Assembly: GCA_037389465.1 (NCBI GenBank) | Contig: JAZARR010000229.1 | Location: 1,215,501 to 1,279,500, forward strand | Source: Baylisascaris procyonis | Taxonomy: Eukaryota; Nematoda; Chromadorea; Rhabditida; Ascarididae | Direction of reading: 5' to 3' | Length of the DNA: 64,000 nucleotides | In this document: positions 25,258-56,488 of the stretch, piece by piece | How positions within the stretch are numbered: position 1 is the first letter of the stretch | Layout: each line of letters opens with the position of its first letter | Position numbers and translations under genes: made by a program | The notes under the pieces: model-generated | What the model was told of the DNA's origin: nothing | Seen by the model: only the letters and a program-made list of their open reading frames with translations | Database searches by the model: none

Positions 25258-26991
25258 ATGTGGCGCACAATCTTATTCTTAGCTATTGCTTCCTCAGCAG
25301 GTAATCTTAATATGGATATTCTCTTTTCTATGCTTATATCGTTGATGCTACATGTCTATTGAAGAGTTGTTTCCTCAACAACAAACGATTTTTCCCACTC
25401 ATTAAATCTATGTCGTTTATAAGAAATTAATTACAAAAAGGCATATAAGCTGTGTTTTAGGTGAATATTTACAAAGAGTGTAAATGTTTACGCAGATTTA
25501 CACGAAATATTTTCGCATAAAAAAGGCATAAATCTTTTGTGAAATTTCAATCGAAACTTGAATTCAATCTCTCAGCTAGCAACGACGAGATATTATCAGA
25601 TCACCATCAAGATGGAAAATGAAAGTTCTTAGGAATCTCATTCCAATACTAGTTTATCTCTTAACAAGAACTTTCCCTTATGTGATCTAAGACGCCTTCC
25701 TCTTTTTTGTTCAATATGCACATCTTCATATTCTAAAATGTCTTATGCATATTTTTTTACCCTTCAAAGAAGTTTTGTTACCTAAATGAATCCAAAAAAT
25801 GAATGAATATATTTCATTTTTCACCCTTTTCCAACAATATTTTCCCACTTTCCTATAAAATTAGCAACAAAGCACTCACTTCGAGAAGACAGACAACATT
25901 TTGATTTATTCATTTGCGTTGTCTCTATCAGAAAGTGTACTATGAAACTTACAACATATAAATTTGAGACATATTTGACTGAATATTGCGATAATGTTTT
26001 CAGTGGATGCCTACACCATTTATACGTGCACAATAACTACCATTGGTTGCTCTACTGGGTACTATGGTTATAATACCGGCTTAAATAGTCTCTTTGGTCT
26101 TGGCGGTTACCAAACTTACTACCTCTATCCCTCGAGCAGTTTATATGGTTACGGCGGTTACGGCGGTTTCGGCGGTTTCGGTAGTTACTACCCATATAAC
26201 TATTACGTACCGACGATTCCACAAACGTATAATGTGCCCACCATCTCTACCGTACCAAACATCAACACTGTGCCCAATATCGGTGGTACTACTGCAAATG
26301 CCCCATGTAAGTATCTTCAGTGCGAACCTATAACAGTGCTCTTATGTTTAACCAAATTAGGTCATAGATGCTAACGTCATAATTGAATTTCAATTTTCAT
26401 TTTTACCATCATCCGACCAGTTCGAACGTTTATGGCAGTCGATTAGAGGATAGCCTGAAGGGGTAAAACATTAGCAAGAGAGGATCGACGGAGACAAAAC
26501 TTGGCTATAATAGTTCAAAGAAGGAGAGGACAATGATAATTAATAAGTTAACGCGCAGGTTTAGGGGAAATTGCATTTTCATAGTGGTTGCATTTTCACA
26601 GATATAAAATGAATATTTCCATCGATAAATAAATACCGACAGAAACAGATGTTCAGTTTTATAAAATTGCAAATAGAATCTTTAGTGGTGTCATCAATCA
26701 GCTATCAACTTTCGGTGGAGGGATGTGAAAGCTTTTAAAGTTCTTTGATTGCTTCATTCAAAAACTCTCTAATAAGCTTTAGGAGAGAATGTAATATCTC
26801 GGAGCATTGCTAAATTCTTTGAAAGATCTAGCAAGCTAACTGTGGTATCTGGAGCTCGTGACGACGATTATATACCAACGTCGTTCTCCGTCGTTCTACT
26901 AAGTTGTTTGTTTGTGCTTTCAGATGGTCCTGCAGTGAATGGTCTCTGTCCTGTTGGCGTTGAACGAAACGGCATGTGTTATGCATCATAA
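25258..26991 (+). CDS. Small secreted Gly/Tyr-rich protein with GPxVNGxCPxG tail
   Basis: Three exons join in phase: 25258-25300 (donor GTAATC), 26004-26306 (acceptor GTTTTCAG, donor GTAAGT) and 26924-26991 (acceptor CTTTCAG, stop TAA). They total 414 nt, 137 aa. Exon 1 plus the first bases of exon 2 encode a signal peptide, MWRTILFLAIASSAVDA, with cleavage likely before Y18. Next come a two-Cys start (YTC...GCS), a YGYGGYGGFGGFG tract, repeated VPTI/TVPNI units, and a C-terminal GPAVNGLCPVG...GMCY module. That module matches the start of the protein encoded at 16.5 kb, but the first Cys is Ala here. The Gly/Tyr stretch recalls secreted nematode NLP/CNC-type peptides or cuticle proteins; that is a resemblance, not an assignment. 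The frame stays open upstream of the ATG, but the signal peptide supports this start. Confidence 0.82.
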
Positions 26992-27034
26992 TGACAACTC
27001 GCTCATATGCAATATTGAAACATTAGGTGCTGTT

Positions 27035-27040
27035 AATAAA
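27035..27040 (+). terminator. Poly(A) signal AATAAA of the second secreted-protein gene
   Basis: A canonical AATAAA lies 44 bases after the stop codon at 26991. Confidence 0.65.
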
Positions 27041-27594
27041 TGTTTTTCGATGGACTCATCTTGCTGCATTTTCAATGATAACGCTCATTTAAGTTGAAAG
27101 TTTTATGTGCACTCAAAAACATTCATCAATAAAAAGTGACCACTGAGGCTGGCGTTTAAAACAGTGGTACTTTTCGTGATTCAGGGAAGGAGTATTGTTC
27201 AGTTTGTCAGGCTTCAGTATTAATCTGCTGCAACTGCATTTCCGCCCTCTAGCTCAACGAAACTAGTAGAAATATTTACTATTGCTAAAAAATACCAACT
27301 TTAATGCTAACTGCTTGCCTCATGAATATCCTAAAGAAATTTAAGGCTCACTATTTGAAGGTGAATGGAGAGGGAGGAGGCGGAGGCGAGGATGAGGAGT
27401 ATCAATAATAAAATTTTCTCGAAATCAAGTCCAAAAAAGTCGAAATTTAGTGACAGCCAACAAGTCTGGAAGAATGCAGGATCCATTTTCCCGGATTGGG
27501 AGAATGCATGATATTGTCTGCGAGAATGCATCATAATCGATGGCCTTTTACTGCAGTCTGCTTTAATACCTACCACGCTTGCAATAAGGTTCAG

Positions 27595-28250
27595 CCCATG
27601 CGCAGAAAAAAAGATGGAGAGAGCTGGCACGTTGACGAGCGATGCCACCTTAGTCAGTCAGTGATAAAAACGTTGCAATAAACCTAACAATATATAGTGT
27701 GGAAGCAAGAGGTGCTAGACAGCACTAGGCATCCTTAATAAAGTCCTATCGGAACTCCATCAAAGGCTCTATCAGGAACAATCCTACTTAAAATAAAAAT
27801 AGAAACTTTGCTATGCTCTCTGTCAAGCCCGATCTATTGTCCACTCGCTCCCAGTCCGTTGTCGCTCCGTAGGTCTGGCGCAGCTCTCGCATAGCTTTGG
27901 TCGCAGTCGTCGCCGCTCCGTTACTCTGCCGTAGCTCTGACCCCGAATGAATTGTCGCGCCGCTTTTATAGCCTCGTCGAGATCCGTCGTTCCCATCCAT
28001 AGTCGCTGGTTATCTTGATGACAATGTTGTCAGTTAGCAGTCGTTGGAATGTGCTGTGAGAGCGTTTGAAGTCTTAGTCATATTGTTTTGTCTTTTTGCG
28101 TTCATGATGAATTCGATTCGAAGATCACTTCGACACTGTCAGTTTCTTATATGACATGCAATTGATATGAAACGTATGGCTGCCGATAAAGGGCATAGTT
28201 CAGCTAAGTACCACACAAAATAAACGGGAGCAATGGAAATTCATTGGCAA
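27595..28250 (+). mobile_element. Decayed fragment related to the 61-kb foldback element
   Basis: Four blocks match the left arm of the element at 61.15-63.40 kb in the same order. They are AAAAAGATGGAGAGAG, a segment ending GTTGCAATAAA, CAAAGGCTCTATCAGGAA...AAAATAAAAATAG, and further on TTTCTTATATGACATGCAATTGATATGA. Between the third and fourth blocks lies an unmatched GC-rich insert (about 27820-28010). The insert has its own internal repetition (GTCGCTCCGTAGGTCTGGCGCAGCTC-like, twice). The minus-strand 70-codon frame through the insert is probably not a gene. Confidence 0.6.
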
Positions 28251-31200
28251 ATGAAGTAGCAGAACATGAAAGGAAGTTCACTTTCAAAACTAAACCACTA
28301 GATGGAACACACGATATGTAGGAACAGTTTCAATGCTTCGGAGAAGCATGAAACACTGAGATCGCTCGAGACTGATTCTTAACATATGTGGGTGATGTAG
28401 GAGAGAAACTGCTGTCAAATAACCAAAATATCGATACAAGCTCGAAATGACAATCGGTGTCGTTTTGGAATAAGGTGCTCGGGTCTGTATCGAAAAGGTG
28501 AAACAATTCATGTCTAATATTGATACTACTGAGAAAATACTATGTGACTAATGCAAAAATAATATGATTGAATTCGCAAGGAATTATACGTGCGAAAATT
28601 TATGTCATTGCATTAATTAAGAAAATTCTACGTTGTCCCTCAATATTTGTGAGTTTCGTAGATTTGAAATTGATAGATTTGTGGAAGGAACGGGAGATTT
28701 TGTTTGCGTTTGATGCGGTGACAACGAAACAAATATAGGGATGTAGATTGCCGAATCAGATGTCGATGTTTCATTGTTAGCCTCGATCCGTTGCACTGTA
28801 CAGGTAGATGTTAATGTGGAGGCAGAGAGGGGCAGCCATTAAATCGATGTCGTCTTCTCAGTGGGGGATATCCACATCATGTAATGCTACGTCCTGTTTC
28901 CACTGCAGCATTTCCTCTACACTGTAATATGTGGTCGTATTGATGAATATTTCTGAAATCTACCCACTCTCATTCATGACCTCAACTCTCGAAGGTTAAC
29001 GTTGCTTCAAGACTGTAGTGGTACTCGCCCTGTTTAACGTATCGTTGAATAAACCTTCTGAAGTAGCAAATGACTCTGCAATATTCATAACGAAACCCCT
29101 CTAAAACTTAAAAAGTCATTCTTAGGCGAATTAAAGATGCTTAGAACAGTCTTTAATGTTATAACGATGACGAACTGTTCAAAAACTGTACAAAAGTATA
29201 TTCCCAATTGACTTAGTGAACGATTATCACTGCGATATGACTTTTAAGGTTAACGGTCATTGATTGACTACAATAATAGGTTGCATTATCGAATATGCAA
29301 ATTTTATTTTGAGGATCTTTCGTTCTTTACCTTTCGGATGTAAGAAATTGCTAACTTATATTATTAATCAAAGAGTTGCCATCACCTCTCACTGCAATCA
29401 TCGCCTCTTTGCTGTATTTCTGATCGACGTGGAATGAAGAAGAGTCGATGTAATGTAGGCAGGTACTTTAGATGTGAGACAAGTGCTTCCTTGAGAGTTT
29501 TATTCAGTCCTTCTTGAGTAGAAGGCTCGAGATGAATAGCCCTGATAGCCTTTCATCCTCATGCCCTCTCCCCCATCTTCATGCAAATTAACATTTTCGG
29601 TTGCAGTTGTGCACTTCAAATGACCGTTCATGAAGAATATTTCTTGCTTCACAATCATTTGTAATCGATTTTATGGTGGTAACGCTTTAATTACTGAATG
29701 ATAAGCATGCTTAGACTAAATGCCCTGACCCATATATTCGCTTGGCAATTTGCCAACATGGAGGACGATTGTGTTTGATGTGTCACATGACGAAAATATC
29801 GATATGATTTTTTTGATGCTCTTCAAGGAATATATGATTTGTGAGTGCTAATCAAGACGAGACAGGGTGGTATTTCCAAAACGCAGTATTTTTAGAATAC
29901 ATGAGGTTAGACCTGGGGGAGACGAGAATGACGAGGAAAAAATGAAGTAGAGGGCGGGTGAAAATGTCTTTCTATGTAATCAGTCATCTAGCCAAAGTAG
30001 CACAATGTTTAGTCTTTGTTTTGCTGTGCGATCGAAGTGGTCGTTGATGGTTGTTTAAGGTACGGATGCAGGTGGGCGTGATTTGAGGTGGGAGAGGGAT
30101 GTAATATTTGGTATATGGGTGGTTTCATTGTTGAGATGTCATCGTTTTGTGTGCGAATGCATCACTAATTTGTGTAGAACACTATGCTTGGGAGCCTGGA
30201 ATAAATCCGCACTCTGTAGAGATCCTCGCCAAGTCATGACTTGATGGAAAGGATCTGGGCGCATCTCGTCTTAAAGCCAAATCAGCCACTGAACTTGCTC
30301 GAGTTTTACATCTCTTTGGATGTTCATTAATTGATTGCGGTCTCGGCGAGAGTTAGGTTTAATATAGACTCACTATCTGCTTTCTAGGTGAACTGAACTG
30401 AAGTCTTATTTTAAGCGTTAGCACGCATGCCTTTACTTGTAAAGGGCCACTAATGCTGGATTGCTTTTTTGATGACTTAGAGGTGTTTTCTTTTTGAATA
30501 GTAACGTTGCATTTATCGGACGTATTTTGATAGTGTAATGTCTGTCGTTGTCTGCCTGTCTGTCAGTTTGACTGTCTACCCGGTTCGGGAAACGCTGCAA
30601 GTATATTCACAAGTTTGCCATCTATAGTAACGCACTACAATGACACTTTCATATCAATTTTCAAGTTAGATCGTCCACTTTCGAAGGAGTCTTATGCACT
30701 TAGTTTCCACATTTTGCATCGGTCGGCTTGCACTTTATAGTCGGTTTGTTGAAAAAACCTCCTGTGGAGTGTTTGTTCGAGTGGTCGATTTACTTCGATG
30801 AAAATATTTTAGATATTTTACGAAACCAGTTGGTCTAGCTAGTAAAACTATAAAAGTGCATATCGTGCCAGTTGGCCTGTTACGTTTCGCCACATGGATT
30901 TCAACTGAAGAATAAGGACAGTTTATTTGGTATTCCTTCCAAAATTGATAGCTGAACTTGAAAGTTGGTCTGTGACACCTTACGGCATGAATTATAGCTT
31001 CAGTGGCTTTGTGCCTGAAGCTGCTGGACACGCAGACAGACAGAATCTGTTTTATGAATACGATTCGGCAAACGCGTATAAAAATTTTTAAAGTTAAAAA
31101 CTTGTATGAACGGTTGTGGCGATCAGAATGTGAGGGCCTAATTACGCTTTTTTTATGATTTGTCGGTGATTTGTGATGATGGTCGATGTGAGAAAGGAGG

Positions 31201-31980
31201 TTGCGGGTGGGTCTTTGTTAATGCATTTTCCCCGGCGTGCTTTCCCACTCGTCCTGCGTGCAAAGCGCAGGCAATAAAAAAAGCGCGTAGCCGAGCCCGA
31301 AACGGTTAGCTGCGCAAACTTTTCGATGTGTATACGAAAATATTCGACTTTCCTTCCCCTCCCACCCTACCCACAGTTTACATTTATGATTGTAATTATG
31401 TAATTGTGGTTTGATAGAATTTGCATCAATAGAAGTTTTATTTGATTGTAATTCCCTAGAACTTTCATTACTATGAAAGGACAATTGTTTATTTATTTAC
31501 TTATGCGGTCCCATTCAGGGGAATTTACATTTTTAGGGTGGCAGCGAGCGGGGAGGGGGGAGCGACAGCGGAAAGGATAAAGCGATAAGCTCAAAAATAG
31601 TATATTGCATTGCCATCGTGCACGTAATAGCAAATGGATTGTATGCTAATTGGTTGTGGTCTTATCGGTGGAAAAGGCAAGGAAGAGGAGACATCCCCTT
31701 GCAATTCTTGGACAGTTCAATGAAAGAAGTGCATGGAAGAGTCAGAGAAGGAAAAAATTAATAAGTGATGCATGAATCAGCCTCCATTCCTCCTTTCACC
31801 CTACAGAATTTTAGCTGACTGCGTGCTGATAGTCCGTTTCAGTCAGCGTTCTTACCATCGTTCCTCATTTATAAATCTCCTCGAATATATAAACCGTTGT
31901 GGAAATTTCCAAACTTTATGGGCTTGGATTTATAGGTGCGATAATATCGTACTTTTTTCGAAAGGACCTAGAATTAATTG
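28251..31980. other. Intergenic, upstream of TAF13
   Basis: I see no exon. Features of note are GTCTGCCTGTCTGTC near 30550 and GCAGACAGACAG near 31032 on either side of a 98-codon minus frame, with an imperfectly repeated GTTCGGGAAACGC / ATTCGGCAAACGC beside them. This may be a dead inserted element. The 88-codon minus frame at 31218-31484 lies in the presumed TAF13 promoter and has no recognisable content. Confidence 0.45.
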
Positions 31981-31983
31981 GAA

Positions 31984-34900
31984 ATGCTGGACGACGAATC
32001 GAGTTTATTTGGCTCAGACGAGGATGAAGAGGAGAAGAAGAAAGAAAGCCCAGAAGACAAGAAGTTCCTTTTTCGCAGAGAACTTCGCACAATGATCTAT
32101 GGATTTGGCGATGATAAGGTGAACTATCGTTTTCTTTATTCTTATCTCAATTGTTTTTGCTTCTGATAGGTACTTAAGAGGGAGTTCTTCTGAAAAAAAA
32201 AGAAATAATAAGGGAAGTTTCAGTTGTTTATGACGGCGATATAAGAAATGCGAAAAATAAAGGGAAGCATCTATGAGTCTCTCTCGACAATATTTAATCG
32301 TTGACATAATTTTTAATATATTCTTTGCATTGATTTGTTGTGGATGTGCTCGTGGTTAAGCTGTGAAAACGGTACAAACATTTGAATGCCATCTGCTAAC
32401 GCATGTTGTTAATTGTTGGGTAGCGAGTAAGTAGTAACATCTTTGTTGAGATAACAAGTGAATAAATGTACATGATCACGATTGTGTTGTGTTCATATGT
32501 GAATTCATCCCTTTCTTTGTTCGCTTTTATAGAGCGGCTTGATGTGGAAATATGCCCGCATATGCCAATAGCGCCCCCAGGTGTATTTGAGGGTAGATTT
32601 GCAGCTGTTTTCAAGTACAATGGAAGTAAAATCAAGTAAACTAGACTTGTTGATATTTTCACGTCTCTATAGTTGTGACGGTATTACATTGCATGCCAAA
32701 AGCACTTTTTCTTATTTGCCACTTTATGGGTACGGTTGGTTCATGAATGTTTGAATAGTGACTCGAGAGGATACTGCAAGTTATTTAGCTCGATTGCCGT
32801 TTGACGGTTTGGGTCGTGAACAGTAAGTAGTAAACGACACGGTTTACGAGTATATTCCAGGATTTAGGAGATTTGAGAGGAGGCGGGGTTTTGATGAAAT
32901 TGTTATTGAGTCGTAGCCCAATTCTAAAGTATTCATAAAACAGTGATGAGGTATAAGCTTGAAAAACTATACTGCACACACTATCATTGCGATTGTAAAC
33001 AGAGCAAAACCTCAGAAAATAAATGAATTAAAGCACTAATAAAGTAGTGAAACTTCATTCTCGTAAAAAATATCAATAGGCTGTCGTTCTGGTTTTTTTT
33101 TTTTTCAGATCTCTTCATATTATTAGTGAGTCACGATAACTCTGGTCTGCGTTTGGTTGAATATCTATGGGACGACACAGAAACTTGCTTTCTGTAAACT
33201 TTTTCATCTGCTTTTTAAGTTTCGCCGGTCGCTTATTATTCACTAAATTCGGTGTCATTAACTCATTCGCCATCCGTTCCAGTTTCCTTGAAAGATGAGA
33301 TGCCAGGCTCTATATTTATTAATGTGCTTATTCACGACACTTTTAAAGTGCTTGTTATCGAGTACCCCTATGGGTGCACGCAAAACGTCCATTAGGCTGT
33401 CAAAGTCGTACATTCGCTTACAAGATACATAGACATTGCACAGATTTGCGTCTTCCTTTATTTGCATGTGTCTATAACATGCGTGGGATTCCCTCCTTCT
33501 GCGTTAAGAAACCATCGCATCTTATCTCTGTTTTCTTCTGTTAGGGGACAAATTTGATACAGTCAGCAGTTATCATATTTTCAAAAAGATCGATGATGTT
33601 TTTATTGTTTTACGAGTTTGCCGATCCATATAGTCGACGCTCAACACTTTCTTTGCCCCTCTGCTTTAATTTAGAAAATGTTGCAAGCAAATGACGCCAA
33701 ATATAACACACCACAGCAGTATGTTCTGAATTTCATTTGCTATTTATTTACCAGAAATATCTCTGCTTATGCTAATTTTATATTACTTCACGTGTGCCAG
33801 AGTATGGAAGTGTAACATTTTCTTTGCACATATGGTGGAATATGCCTTCTCGCCAAGAAATGCAGTTTGACTGTGTGTTCGTAGTAGTACGCCTTTATGG
33901 GTATAATTGACAAGAGCCTAATGATAGCCCGATTCTTTATCTGAGTCAAGCTTATTTGCATCTTCGATTTAGACAGGTACCCCTCAAAGTATATTGCTTT
34001 TGATAACAAACGGTACACGTTTCTAAGTTCTCGTTTCGAAGCCTTTTCGTTTGAATGTTTTATAGGCAAGTTTAACGTTGTTGCGATAGTAGTATATTCG
34101 ATAGTGTCTGAAGTGAATCAAATTAAGTGCTGATTGTTCTAATCACACTCCAAGGAGGGATGAAACAGTTGTATGACGTGTCAGTAATGAGGAGGATGGA
34201 AGGAGTAGCGAGAATGCACGGTAACAGGAAGAGATCGACTGAAGGAGAAAACAGGTTCTCACAGCTGATAATGTAGCGCAGAGCCGTATCCTTTCCCCGA
34301 TCTGAATTGCGCCATTTTTAGTATTTGATAGCTCAGGTTACCTATTCATCATTGAAATGGCTATTGGGTTGTATATATGTTGAGCGCTCCAGAGGCCAAG
34401 AGCTGGAACCGTTTTAGTCTTCGTCTTTATCTTTCTTGTATTAGCATTCGTTCACTTCTTCCTGCCTCTTCATTTTTTCCCATCTTTTACTATTTCCACC
34501 CGGATCCATTTGCCTACCTCTATCACTTCGCTGTAATCTTCCTCTGTAACCTTTGGACTCGTCGACTTTTCTGTTGCGTCTCTTAGCACGAGCCTAAATG
34601 CAACCAATGCAATCACTTGGTACTGTTAGGTAGTATCGATATCGATATTTTTCAAGAGAAAAGAATATTGGCCTGTCCCGCAACAAGCTGCAACTCTATG
34701 CCAAACTATTCACTTCTATCAACGCTTTTATATCGGTGGCTTCTGACTTCGGCAAACGTTTCGAAAATACCACAGTTTAAGCGTTCATTGCAGATAAGAA
34801 TCCTAGTTGAATTCCGATTCGATCCACATTGCTTGCAAGCAGCATCGATTATCGTAAAAAATTTAATGGCGCTTCAAAACGACATCGTTTCGCCACAGTT

Positions 34901-35250
34901 TATCGTTGGCAATCTTTGTGTGGAGCTTTGATGGGCATTTATCGGCATTTATATGCTTTGAAAGAAAAAAGAAACCATAAGGCCAATAACTTCCGAGAGC
35001 TCAGTTTTTGATTTTTTAGGTTCCATACGATAAAACGCTCGAACTTTTGGAGAATATTGTTGTGGATTATATCCGAGAGTTGTGTCAGCGTGCATTGCAC
35101 GTAGGCAAGCCGGGCAAGCTATCGCTGGAGGATATCCACTATTTGATTAGACGTGACCCCAAGAAATTCGGTCGAGTTAAGGATCTGCTGTCGATGAGTG
35201 AAGAGCTGAAAAAGGCAAGGAAGCAGTTCGACGAAGCGAAAGCTATCTAA
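31984..35250 (+). CDS. taf-13: TFIID subunit TAF13 (histone-fold)
   Basis: TAF13 pairs with TAF11 through histone folds inside TFIID, the complex that recruits RNA polymerase II to promoters. There are two exons: 31984-32118 (donor GTGAAC) and 35020-35250 (acceptor TTTTTTAG), 366 nt in phase 0, giving 121 aa (human about 124). Residues 1-25 are acidic, then Lys-rich. The conserved fold follows: RRELRTMIYGFGDD (~31-44), an amphipathic helix VVDYIRELCQRAL, the loop GKLSLEDI, and LIRRDPKKFGRVKDLL, ending in a charged ARKQFDEA helix. I chose the ATG at 31984 over an in-frame TTG six bases upstream. The 2.9-kb intron is large for so small a gene. Confidence 0.95.
32119..35019. other. TAF13 intron 1 contents
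   Basis: The intron carries several unexplained open frames: minus 32662-32396 (88 codons, N-terminus like a signal peptide), minus 33467-33258, minus 34069-33788 and plus 34617-34931. None has convincing splice partners or a family resemblance. A T-run (33092-33106) and scattered AT-rich stretches fill the rest. Confidence 0.4.
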
Positions 35251-35457
35251 GTACTTTATTGTACATAATTTCATCGGTGTGGTAAAAGTTGTTTTCTGCA
35301 CTTTCTTTTTTGGGCTGACAACTGTCCGATACGCGGAAGTGAGAGGAGGGGGTGGATGAATGTTGTAAAACGCTACAGAGTGGAGTTTGATAGGAGCACA
35401 ATTTCTGGTAAAAAGAAGGGGATTGTCCATAAGTTGTATTCGCCTTTTAAATAACCA

Positions 35458-35463
35458 AATAAA
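35458..35463 (+). terminator. Poly(A) signal AATAAA of TAF13
   Basis: AATAAA lies 208 bases after the TAF13 stop. A 12-G run follows at 35497-35508. Confidence 0.65.
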
Positions 35464-36121
35464 GTGAGTGATTAACAGATATGAAACATGCAAGGTGGGG
35501 GGGGGGGGTATATCCGGCAACGGTTTTGATGACGTAACGAGAGATACGTTGTCAGCCGTTATCTTGACAATTGTTTTGCGGTGAAGAAACGTTATAAGGC
35601 AGCCGTGTGATCAGCGGGAGGCGGAGCTTCATCAGGGCATAAAGATTTCGCATAGACGAGCACTACGATGAGCGAGATAAACATAGACTAGTATCGTTTT
35701 GCATCAATGAAACAAACAAAACACAATGAGAAAACAGCGAAAGAGAATGAGGAAAAAAGGCAAAAGAGATTAATGCAAAAGGAGAGACGGAAAACAACAA
35801 ATATTGAGAAATAGGCGGCCGTTGGCGCTGTCGGTATATATAAATGTTGCGAAAACACTTAAAATAGAAACGGTAATGAAAGAAATCGGCAGTGTTGAGC
35901 TTCGGTGGTTTTTCGTGGAAATGGGCATAGGCATTCGAAGTTGTATGCAGATTCCCCTTAGGCAAATTCGATCAATAAAAATATTTTTGGCTCAACGATG
36001 TTGAATTAACTTGGGTAAATGTGAACTAATGAATGTGAACTTTCTACTTTGGAAGCCGATTTCATTTCCGCTCTCTTCTTGGACATAGCTTACAATAGTG
36101 ATTACACCTTGTATGGGTTAG

Positions 36122-36127
36122 TTTATT
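36122..36127 (-). terminator. Poly(A) signal AATAAA of vinculin
   Basis: On the minus strand an AATAAA lies about 150 bases beyond the vinculin stop codon (36281-36279). The two convergent genes therefore end roughly 650 bases apart. Confidence 0.6.
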
Positions 36128-36278
36128 AATGATTACACCACCTTTATTCCCGACAGTCTTTTGTGATAATGGGAAGGATGCAGTAGCGTAGATGACTTAA
36201 ATATTGTGGCTATGGCTATATGGTTGGTGAATAGGCTTCCAAAGCAGTACAATAGATGGAGTTCGAGTGATCATAGAC

Positions 36279-55229
<18,951 letters not shown>

Positions 55230-55299
55230 TGTGCACACCTCAGCGCTGCACGTGGGCAGATGATCAGAGCTTGAATGAATGAATTATGAAGGTAACTTC

Positions 55300-55875
55300 C
55301 TCTGGGCAGGTAATAAGCGTTGGTTGACTATGAGATGGGTTAGGATCAGATCAGTGGCACATCGTTGCGATGATGTGCCCAGCTTCAGGGTGCACCCGCA
55401 CACTAAAGACCACCTTTTGCTCGCGTGTGCTCTCTCTCTGCAGACGCGTCTCAGTGCTTCGTCGTCTATCTCTATTCGCCACTCCCCTTCGTCTCTCTAT
55501 GCCACATTCTGTCCAACCATATAACATCCTCCCTCTGCTCTTCAACGAACAGCCGCTGCCCACCCTTGATGACCTCCACAGAGGGTCTCTCCTCAATTCC
55601 CACTGGTGGCAGTCTCACCTGTGCTAACAATGCTTTCTGGAGGAAACATTTAGTAAAGAAATTAGGTTGTCGGAAGCTAAAGTGCAGCCATCTGGAGTGT
55701 GCTTTCCAGCATTTTGCTGAGATTCCAAGAGACCTCGTCGTCGCAAGTATTGCTTTGCAGGAAGTGTTGTTAGCGTGGACCACGACCCTCACCGAAGTGC
55801 ACTGTGACAGCTTTAATGCTGCGACGTTATGGCATGGTTTTAATGATGCATATATGGATATTGGATTCTAATATT
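55300..55875. other. GC-richer open stretch upstream of the vinculin start
   Basis: Frames stay open on both strands: plus 55425-55871 (148 codons, ending in a helical-looking RDLVVASIALQEVLLAW) and minus 55792-55472. The minus frame offers a possible exon ending LLAQ at a good donor (GCACAG|GTGAGA, near 55620). The stretch is close to the vinculin start codon and may include its promoter. I recognise no protein family. Confidence 0.3.
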
Positions 55876-56406
55876 AGTAAAAGAATATGAAGTGCTATTA
55901 TAACGTAGAATGAATCTCCACTCGTTTGAACCTCTACCTTATTTTAATATTACATAGTATGAATTTCTTCTCTCCCTTCCGCCCCCTCCCCCACCTCCTT
56001 AAAAGATGATTGCTGATGATTTGTAATGTTGCAGCAGAGTTACAATAATGGGAATCGATCAATAAAAAATAGTGCTTATATTCAAATAAGTATATAAACT
56101 TTGATTAACTTTAGCACTCAAGGATTGGTTTTTTTTTCAATGTTTATATTCGTTCTGGACAAATTCAATGTGACAGTCAATAATTGGATTATTTTGATTA
56201 ACAATTTAATTGAATGAAGTAATGAGATCATTTCCGCCGTATTTTCGATGTTGAAAAATTTCATTGATGGACGATCGATATTCCAATTTAGAAATAATTA
56301 AGTACTCTCAAAAATATTGAGCAAAATAATAGGGCAACATTTTAATAAATTTAAATTGTTTGCAATGAAAAGATATAGAATTTGCCTCTTTATGTTAATA
56401 TTCGTG

Positions 56407-56488
<82 letters not shown>

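Noticed and set aside
30550..31045. Inverted CTGTCTGT / ACAGACAG pair as terminal repeats
   Set aside because: The match is limited to a simple tetranucleotide-like motif and does not extend into paired arms.
36004..36020. Reverse-strand TTACCCAAGTT resembling the nematode SL1 leader
   Set aside because: Only about 11 bases match. No donor GT follows at the expected place and no SL RNA fold or Sm site is evident.
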